DNA of 64,000 nucleotides from contig NZ_BCTF01000021.1 of NCBI RefSeq assembly GCF_001571145.1, positions 47,435 to 111,434 on the forward strand, given 5' to 3'. The translations under genes were made by a program, and so were the position numbers. The notes beneath the pieces were generated by a model. That model was not told the DNA's origin and searched no databases. It saw only the letters and a program-made list of their open reading frames with translations. This DNA is from Hydrogenophaga flava NBRC 102514 (GTDB taxonomy: Bacteria > Pseudomonadota > Gammaproteobacteria > Burkholderiales > Burkholderiaceae_C). Of this stretch, positions 56,200 to 64,000 are shown in pieces. Numbering within the stretch: position 1 is the first letter of the stretch; each line of letters starts with the position of its first letter.

Positions 56200-57357
56200 T
56201 CAGGACGTATGCAACCACCGTGCCTGATGCGCGTCCAGCGCGGGCGGCGGCAGGTCGGCGACCGGGCGCTGGCCATCGAACAGCATGGGGTTGGCCACCA
56301 TGGGCGGGGTCAGCGCGTCGCGTGGTTGTAGCGCCATTCCGCGCGCCGCCACATGCGGGTGTTCCATCACTTGAGCAATGTCAAGGATTGGCGCGCAGGG
56401 CACGCCCGCCTGGTCGAGCAGGGCGACCCACTCGGCGGTGTCCTTCTGCATCGTCCAGCCGGTGATCAGCGGCACCAGCGTGGCGCGGTGTTCGACGCGC
56501 GCCGGGTTGGTCGAGAAGCGCGCATCGCGCGAGACCGCAGGCTGTCCGGCGGCGTCGCAGAACTTGGCGAACTGGCCGTCGTTGCCCACCGCCAGCACCA
56601 TGTGGCCGTCGCGCGTGGGGAACACCTGGTAGGGCACGATGTTCGGGTGCGCATTGCCCATGCGCGTCGGCGTCTTGTTCCCGATGAGCTGGTTGCTGGC
56701 CTGGTTGGCGAGCATGGCCACCTGCACGTCGAACAGCGCGGCGTCGATCACCCGGCCATTGCCGGTGCGGGCCCGCTCGTGCAGTGCCGCGAGGATGGCG
56801 GTGGTGGCGTACACACCCGTCATCAGGTCGGTCACAGCCACGCCCACCTTCTGCGGCTCTTCGCCCTTGTTGCCGGTGATGCTCATCAGGCCGCCTTCGG
56901 CCTGGATGGCGAAGTCGTAGCCCGCCTTGTGGGCCAGCGGACCGGTCTGACCGTAGCCGGTGATGGAACAATAGATCAGGCGCGGGTTGATGGCCTGCAG
57001 GCTCACCGCGTCCAGGCCGTAACGCGCCAGCTGGCCGACCTTGTAGTTCTCGATCAGCACATCCGCCTCGCGCGCCAGTTCGCGCACGGTCTGTATGCCT
57101 TCGGGCGAAGCGATGTCGATGGCCACCGAGCGCTTGCCGCGGTTGGCGCACACGAAGTAGGCGGCCACGCGCGCATCGCCGTCGCCCCACCACGGCGGGC
57201 CCCAGGTGCGGGTGTCGTCACCCGCGCCCGGGCGCTCGACCTTGAGCACCTCGGCGCCGTAGTCGGCCAGCATCTGGCCGGCCCAGGGACCGGCCAACAC
57301 GCGCGAGAGGTCGAGCACACGAACGCCCGCGAGCGGGCGGGGGGGCAGGGCGCTCAT
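56200..57357 (-). CDS. Class III (CaiB/BaiF) CoA-transferase
   Basis: 385 residues from the ATG at 57357, overlapping the gabT stop by 4 bases. The N-terminus LAGVRVLDLSRVLAGPWAGQMLADYGAEVLKVE is diagnostic. The catalytic Asp of the family is expected in the YDFAIQAEGG/KVGVAVTDL region (about residues 155-185). These enzymes transfer CoA between carboxylates, often from succinyl-CoA. A class III transferase translationally coupled to a GABA aminotransferase is unusual. A role in activating a guanidino- or amino-acid, or in disposing of an acyl-CoA by-product, is possible but unproven. Confidence 0.9.
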   Translation of the reverse strand: MSALPPRPLAGVRVLDLSRVLAGPWAGQMLADYGAEVLKVERPGAGDDTRTWGPPWWGDGDARVAAYFVCANRGKRSVAIDIASPEGIQTVRELAREADVLIENYKVGQLARYGLDAVSLQAINPRLIYCSITGYGQTGPLAHKAGYDFAIQAEGGLMSITGNKGEEPQKVGVAVTDLMTGVYATTAILAALHERARTGNGRVIDAALFDVQVAMLANQASNQLIGNKTPTRMGNAHPNIVPYQVFPTRDGHMVLAVGNDGQFAKFCDAAGQPAVSRDARFSTNPARVEHRATLVPLITGWTMQKDTAEWVALLDQAGVPCAPILDIAQVMEHPHVAARGMALQPRDALTPPMVANPMLFDGQRPVADLPPPALDAHQARWLHTS

Positions 57358-58649
57358 TGAGCCGCAGCGGCCAGCGAAGCGGCCATGATGTCCAGGCCTT
57401 CGTCGAGGATGGCGTCGCTGGCCACCAGCGGCACCAGCACGCGGATCACGTTGGCGTACACGCCGCAGCTCAGCAGGATCAGGCCGCGCTTCTGCGCCTC
57501 GGCCACCATGCGCTTGGTCAGGTCGGCGTCGGGCTGGTGCGGGTCGCCGTTCTTGCACAGCTCGATGGCCACCATGGCGCCCAGGCCGCGCACCTCGGCG
57601 ATGCAGTTGTTCTGCGCTTGCAGGGCCTTGAGGCGGCTGGTCAGGCGCTCGCCCACGGCGCGGCTGCGCGCCAGCAGGTTTTCCTTTTCAAAGGTGTCGA
57701 TCACCGCCAGCGCGGACGCGCAGGCCAGCGGGTTGCCGGCGTAGGTGCCGCCCAGGCCACCCACGGCGGCGGCGTCCATGACCTCGGCCTTGCCGATCAC
57801 GGCCGACAGCGGCATGCCACCGGCCAGCGACTTGGCCATGGTGATCACGTCGGGCGCCACGCCCCACTGCTCGCAGGCCAGCCAGGTGCCGGTGCGGCCG
57901 GCACCGGTCTGAACCTCGTCGGCGATCAGCAGGATGCCGTGCTGATCGCACAGGGCGCGCAGGCGCTGGGCAAACGCGGGTGATGCCGCGTAGAAGCCGC
58001 CTTCACCTTGCACCGGCTCCAGGATGATGGCGGCCACGCGCGACGCTTCCACGTCGTACTTGAACAGCGCTTCCACCGAGGCCATGGCGTCGTCCTCGCT
58101 CACGCCGTGCAGCGGGTTGGGGAACTTGGCGTGGAACACCTCGGCCGGGAAGGGGCCGAAACCGGCCTTGTACGGGGCGACCTTGCCGGTCAGGGCCATG
58201 CCCATCAGGGTGCGGCCATGGAAGCCGCCGCCAAAGGCGATCACGGCCGAGCGCTTGGTGTAGGCGCGGGCCACCTTGACGGCGTTTTCCACCGCTTCGG
58301 CGCCGGTGGTCAGGAAGAAGCTCTTCTTGGCGAAGTTGCCCGGCGCCATGGCGTTGAGCTTTTCGGCCAATTCCACATACGACTCGTAGGCCAGCACCTG
58401 GAAGCAGGTGTGCGTGAAGCGTTCGAGCTGGTCGGCCACGGCCTTGACTAGCGCAGGGTGGCGGTGGCCGGTGTTGAGCACCGCAATGCCGCCCGCGAAG
58501 TCGATGTAGCGCCGACCTTCCACGTCCCAGACCTCGGCGCCTTCAGCGCGGTCGGCGAAAATTTCAAAGCCTTGGCCCAGCCCGTTGGGCAGGGCAGCGC
58601 GACGGCGGGCCATCAGGGCGGCGTTGGTGAAGTGGGGTTCGCGTTGCAT
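57354..58649 (-). CDS. gabT: 4-aminobutyrate aminotransferase
   Basis: 431 residues from the ATG at 58649, with GGAG 8 bases upstream. A class III PLP aminotransferase with VWDVEGRRYIDFAGGIAVLNTGH, FLTTGAEAVENAVKVARAYT, ILEPVQGEGGF, DEVQTGAGRTG and the PLP lysine in ITMAKSLAGGMPLSAVIG (about residue 272). It matches GabT in length and motifs; beta-alanine or 5-aminovalerate could also be used. It is first in the catabolic operon and divergent from the MocR/GabR-like regulator. Succinate semialdehyde formed here is the substrate of gabD at the operon's end. Confidence 0.93.
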   Translation of the reverse strand: MQREPHFTNAALMARRRAALPNGLGQGFEIFADRAEGAEVWDVEGRRYIDFAGGIAVLNTGHRHPALVKAVADQLERFTHTCFQVLAYESYVELAEKLNAMAPGNFAKKSFFLTTGAEAVENAVKVARAYTKRSAVIAFGGGFHGRTLMGMALTGKVAPYKAGFGPFPAEVFHAKFPNPLHGVSEDDAMASVEALFKYDVEASRVAAIILEPVQGEGGFYAASPAFAQRLRALCDQHGILLIADEVQTGAGRTGTWLACEQWGVAPDVITMAKSLAGGMPLSAVIGKAEVMDAAAVGGLGGTYAGNPLACASALAVIDTFEKENLLARSRAVGERLTSRLKALQAQNNCIAEVRGLGAMVAIELCKNGDPHQPDADLTKRMVAEAQKRGLILLSCGVYANVIRVLVPLVASDAILDEGLDIMAASLAAAAQ

Positions 58650-58680
58650 GCAGGGCTCCGTTCGTGAACAAGAAAAATCA

Positions 58681-58748
58681 TGACCCCCAAACCTGGCTTT
58701 GCCAGGCCCCCCGAGGGGGTGCGGTCGTTCTTGGGGCGGCCCGGCGAA
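58681..58748. repeat. Palindromic intergenic repeat (comamonad-type)
   Basis: CCTGGC-TTT-GCCAGG (58692-58706) is followed by CCCCC-GA-GGGGG (58708-58719), with the outer arm CCCCAA (about 58685-58690) matched by TTGGGG (58731-58736) and a tail CGGCCCGGCGA. I recall very similar stem-loop elements between genes of many Comamonadaceae, so this is probably one copy of a dispersed family. It separates the gabT start from the regulator's operator region. Confidence 0.6.
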
Positions 58749-58796
58749 CAACCTGGGACTGGGGCGCACTGTAGGCGCCAAAGCCGGCGGCTAACA

Positions 58797-58851
58797 TATA
58801 CAGACACCGGCTGCACAGCGATGCACTGTATAGCCCTGTTGGCCTGTACAG
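58797..58851. promoter_or_regulatory. Candidate operator of the MocR/GabR-like regulator
   Basis: TATACAG (58797-58803) and CTGTATA (58826-58832) form an inverted pair, and a third, palindromic copy CTGTACAG lies at 58844-58851. The three related boxes lie in the divergent gap between gabT and the regulator, 24-78 bases before the regulator's ATG. GabR-type proteins bind spaced repeats in such positions. Confidence 0.6.
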
Positions 58852-58874
58852 ACAAACCCCAATTCCCCTCGTCC

Positions 58875-60281
58875 ATGTTTTCCCTTAACCCGAAAGGCGC
58901 GACCCCGCTGGTGGTGCAGATCGTCGAGGGTTTCCGCGCCGCCATCCAGGGCGGGGGCCTGCGCCCCGGCTCCAAGGCCCCTTCGATCCGCCAGTTTGCG
59001 CACGCGCACGGTGTCAGCACCTATACAGTTGTCGACGCCTACGACCGGCTGGTGGCGCTGGGCTACTTCGTTTCACGCCCGCATTCGGGCTTTTTCGTGC
59101 GCCAGCGGGACGCGCTGGCGCGCGTGGCGTCCAACGGCGCACCGGCCGAAGCGGCCAACTACAACTTCGATTCGATGTGGTACCTGCGCCGCGTGTTCGA
59201 GGCGCGGGCGCTGCGCATGAAGCCAGGCTGCGGCTGGCTGCCCGGCGACTGGCTGTTCGAGGAGGGCATGAGGCGCAGCCTGCGCACCCTGGCGGCTGAG
59301 AACGTGGACCTTGGCGGCTACGGCGAGCCCAAGGGCTTCATGCCGCTGCGCCAGCTGGTGCGCGACCTGCTGGCCGAGCAGGAGATCGCCGTCAGCGCCG
59401 ACCAGGTGCTGCTCACCCAGGGCTCCAGCCAGGCCATGGACCTGGTGGCGCGCCGCCTGGTGCGCCCGGGTGACGCCGTGCTGGTGGACGACCCCGGCTA
59501 CCCGAACATGCTGTTTTCGTTGCGTTTCCTGGGCGCGCGCCTGATCGGCGTGCCGCGCACGCCCGACGGCTACGACCTGGCCGCGCTGGAAGCCCTGGTC
59601 AAGGAACACCAGCCCAAGGTGTTCTTCACCCACCCGCGTCTGCAGAGCCCGACCGGCTCGGTCGCCAACCTGGCCCACCTGCACCGGGTGGTGCTGCTGG
59701 CCGAGCAGCACCGGTTCACCGTGGTCGAGAACGACATCTACGCCGACCTCGACCCCGAGCCGCGCCCCTCGCTGGCCAGCCTGGACCAGCTGCAGCGCGT
59801 GGTCTACATCAGCAGTTTCTCCAAGACCATCTCACCCAACATCCGCGTGGGCTACATGGCCGCGCCGCCCGACCTGCTGGAAGACTTCGCCCAGCTCAAG
59901 ATGATTTCCGGCCTGACCTCGTCCGAGTTCAGCGAACGGCTGGCCTACGGCGCGCTGGTGGACGGCCGCTGGCGCAAGCACCTGCGCGGCCTGCGCGAAC
60001 GGCTGGCGCAGGCGCACCAGCGGGTGGGCCAGGCTCTGGAGAGTCTGGGTTTCGACCTGTTCTGCGAGCCCAAGGCCGGCATGTTCCTCTGGGCGCGCCA
60101 CCCCGACATCCAGAACGCCACCGAGCTGGCCTACCAGGCGGCCGAACAGGACATCCTGCTCGGCCCCGGTCACCTGTTCGACCCGGAGCTGCGGCCCAGC
60201 CCCTGGTTCCGTTTCAACGTCGCGTTCACCGACGATCCTAGGGTGCTGAGCTTCCTCAGCGACCACCGCCACGCCGGTTGA
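58875..60281 (+). CDS. MocR/GabR-like GntR regulator with aminotransferase domain
   Basis: 468 residues from the ATG at 58875; the open frame further left runs through the operator and the intergenic repeat and is not credible. The N-terminal GntR winged helix (QIVEGFRAAIQGGGLRPGSKAPSIRQFAHAHGVSTYTVVDAYDRL in two parts) is joined to a fold-type I aminotransferase domain with the PLP lysine in ISSFSKTISPNIRVGY (about residue 320). GabR activates gabTD when GABA and PLP react in its domain. The divergent operon holding gabT and gabD makes this the probable activator. Confidence 0.9.
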   Translation: MFSLNPKGATPLVVQIVEGFRAAIQGGGLRPGSKAPSIRQFAHAHGVSTYTVVDAYDRLVALGYFVSRPHSGFFVRQRDALARVASNGAPAEAANYNFDSMWYLRRVFEARALRMKPGCGWLPGDWLFEEGMRRSLRTLAAENVDLGGYGEPKGFMPLRQLVRDLLAEQEIAVSADQVLLTQGSSQAMDLVARRLVRPGDAVLVDDPGYPNMLFSLRFLGARLIGVPRTPDGYDLAALEALVKEHQPKVFFTHPRLQSPTGSVANLAHLHRVVLLAEQHRFTVVENDIYADLDPEPRPSLASLDQLQRVVYISSFSKTISPNIRVGYMAAPPDLLEDFAQLKMISGLTSSEFSERLAYGALVDGRWRKHLRGLRERLAQAHQRVGQALESLGFDLFCEPKAGMFLWARHPDIQNATELAYQAAEQDILLGPGHLFDPELRPSPWFRFNVAFTDDPRVLSFLSDHRHAG

Positions 60282-60303
60282 GTGCGCCGTTTGCGCGAAA
60301 ATA

Positions 60304-60320
60304 GCGGGCTTCGCGCCCGC
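60304..60320 (+). terminator. Weak GC hairpin after the regulator gene
   Basis: GCGGGC-TTCGC-GCCCGC (60304-60320) lies 22 bases past the regulator stop, with no U-run. It may reduce read-through into alaS or belong to the alaS leader. Confidence 0.3.
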
Positions 60321-60386
60321 AAACCACTGGGTTAAGCGCCCGCGTCAGCCGGCGCCACCCACCGATAACCCCTCAGACAGGCCACC

Positions 60387-63041
<2,655 letters not shown>

Positions 63042-63044
63042 ATC

Positions 63045-63986
63045 TCAGTCCGGGCTGGGCCAGTCCAGGCTCAGCCCGCTTTCAAAGCGCCGTCGCTCGC
63101 CCGTCACCGGGTCGGTGAACCCGATGCCCCGCGCCAGCAGGCGCAGCGGGTCCGCGAAATCCTCCGGCTCTCCCGGCCCGCGTCGCACGCGCGGGTAGAA
63201 CTGGTCACCCGCCAGCGGCAGACCCAGCGCGGCCATGTGCACGCGCAGCTGGTGGCGCTTGCCGGTGACGGGTTCCAGGCGGTAGCGGGCCCAGGCGCCG
63301 CGACGCTCCAGCAAGGCGATGGCGGTTTCGCTGTTGGGCTCACCCTCGATTTCGGTCATGCGGTAGAACGCGTCGGGGTCTTCGGCCATGCGGCTGCGGT
63401 GCACGCGGGGCAGTGGCAGCACCGAATCGAACGGTGCGATCGCCTCGTACACCTTGTCGACCGAGCGTTCGCGGAACAGCGCCTGGTAAGCGCCGCGGTC
63501 CTGCGGGCGGACGCTGAACACCACCAGCCCTGCGGTCTCTCGGTCGATGCGGTGGATGGGGCTGAGCGTGTCGATGCCGGTGGCCTGCTTGAGCCGCACC
63601 AGCAGGCTTTGGCGCACGAAGCGGCCGGTGGGCGTGACGGGCAGGAAGTGCGGCTTGTCGACCACCAGCAGGTGTGCGTCCTGGAACCGCAGCGTGGCCT
63701 CGAACGGGATTTCGGGCTCGTCGTCGAGCGCTCGCCAGTAGTACAGCCGGCCGCCACCGCGGTAGGCATCGTCCGCGCGCACCGGCTGGGCGTGGTCGTC
63801 CAGCACCTGGCCGCCGGACAGGCGCTGTTGCCAGGCGCCGCGGTCCACCGCGGGCAGACGCTCGGCCAGGAAGTCCAGCAGGGTCGGCCAGCGGCGGTCG
63901 TCCGCAGGCAGCAGAGGCAGCGCCACGCAACTGGGTGAAACGCCGTTGCGGGTCGGGATCAAAGGGTTCTTGGGCGGGCGGGCCAT
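63045..63986 (-). CDS. RluA-family RNA pseudouridine synthase
   Basis: 313 residues. The catalytic motif is LSPIHRIDRETAGLVVFS, with the nucleophilic Asp at about residue 149. LRFQDAHLLVVDKPHFLPVTPTG and GKRHQLRVHMAALGLPLAGDQFYP are typical of RluA-type enzymes. An N-terminal ~60-residue region (LLDFLAERLPAVDRGAWQQRL) resembles a short S4-like or target-binding segment. The RNA target (rRNA or tRNA) cannot be told from sequence alone. The start ATG lies 14 bases from the window edge. Confidence 0.93.
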   Translation of the reverse strand: MARPPKNPLIPTRNGVSPSCVALPLLPADDRRWPTLLDFLAERLPAVDRGAWQQRLSGGQVLDDHAQPVRADDAYRGGGRLYYWRALDDEPEIPFEATLRFQDAHLLVVDKPHFLPVTPTGRFVRQSLLVRLKQATGIDTLSPIHRIDRETAGLVVFSVRPQDRGAYQALFRERSVDKVYEAIAPFDSVLPLPRVHRSRMAEDPDAFYRMTEIEGEPNSETAIALLERRGAWARYRLEPVTGKRHQLRVHMAALGLPLAGDQFYPRVRRGPGEPEDFADPLRLLARGIGFTDPVTGERRRFESGLSLDWPSPD

Positions 63987-64000
63987 GGGGGCGGTGGGCG

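Noticed and set aside
58680..58874. N-terminal extension of the MocR-like gene
   Set aside because: The region holds the palindromic repeat and operator boxes, and the extra residues do not match the GntR domain.

Overview
The window is high-GC DNA with densely packed, often overlapping genes. It fits a betaproteobacterium of the order Burkholderiales, probably Comamonadaceae (Hydrogenophaga/Acidovorax-like). The reasons are the gene families present, the glycine-riboswitch gcvTHP arrangement, several orphan TctC-type binding proteins, and an intergenic palindromic element at 58681-58748 that resembles repeats I know from comamonads. This placement is inference. I see no prophage, insertion sequence, CRISPR array or rRNA.

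Positions 1-16106 (+) are one tightly overlapping operon for an MSHA-like type IV pilus or pseudopilus. It encodes an MshI/PilN-like protein (5' end outside the window), an MshK/PilP/GspC-like anchor, an unknown anchored protein, a prepilin, a lipoprotein secretin, a TPR protein, an ExeA/MshM AAA ATPase with a peptidoglycan-binding tail, an assembly ATPase, a GspF/PilC platform protein and four more prepilins. Four of the five prepilins share an Arg-Leu-Pro-Cys-Pro signature. Three of those carry large C-terminal Ala/Gly-rich hydrophobic helical regions, and the largest (759 aa) adds long coiled coils and lacks the usual Glu5. This is the least conventional system in the window.

Positions 16149-25047 (-) hold an FeS-type photolyase with a 55-residue DUF2256 zinc protein, a B12-binding radical SAM protein, a dadA-sdaA pair behind a tandem glycine riboswitch, and a TctC-type binding protein with an M20 amidohydrolase. 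A LysR gene is divergent and is followed by a UPF0126/TRIC channel-like protein. Positions 26746-32412 (-) hold a periplasmic alpha carbonic anhydrase and gcvT-gcvH-gcvP under a second tandem glycine riboswitch. Together these form a glycine-handling region: uptake (UPF0126, inferred), cleavage (gcvTHP), oxidation (dadA) and serine-to-pyruvate conversion (sdaA).

Positions 32469-43966 are mixed: an unknown protein, a GT-C-like membrane glycosyltransferase, a P-loop kinase, two tandem membrane-anchored TAXI proteins, ETF-ubiquinone oxidoreductase, then an SDR, a DMT exporter and a thioesterase, and a divergent pair of AhpD/CMD proteins. Positions 44041-48490 hold a second orphan TctC protein, a type II NADH dehydrogenase, and a PAS-LuxR regulator divergent from a 3-oxoacid CoA-transferase (scoAB) across a 22-bp perfect dyad, followed by tRNA-Gly(CCC).

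Positions 48504-58649 (-) look like one 10-kb catabolic operon: GABA aminotransferase, CaiB-type CoA transferase, a polyamine/opine-type ABC importer, a GNAT, an agmatinase/guanidinobutyrase-like ureohydrolase, a cupin and succinate-semialdehyde dehydrogenase. A divergent MocR/GabR-like regulator sits beside it. The simplest reading is uptake of a guanidino- or amino-butyrate compound and conversion through GABA to succinate. The window ends with alaS (+) and a RluA-family pseudouridine synthase (-). There is no gene-free stretch above about 300 bases apart from the riboswitch leader of gcvT.
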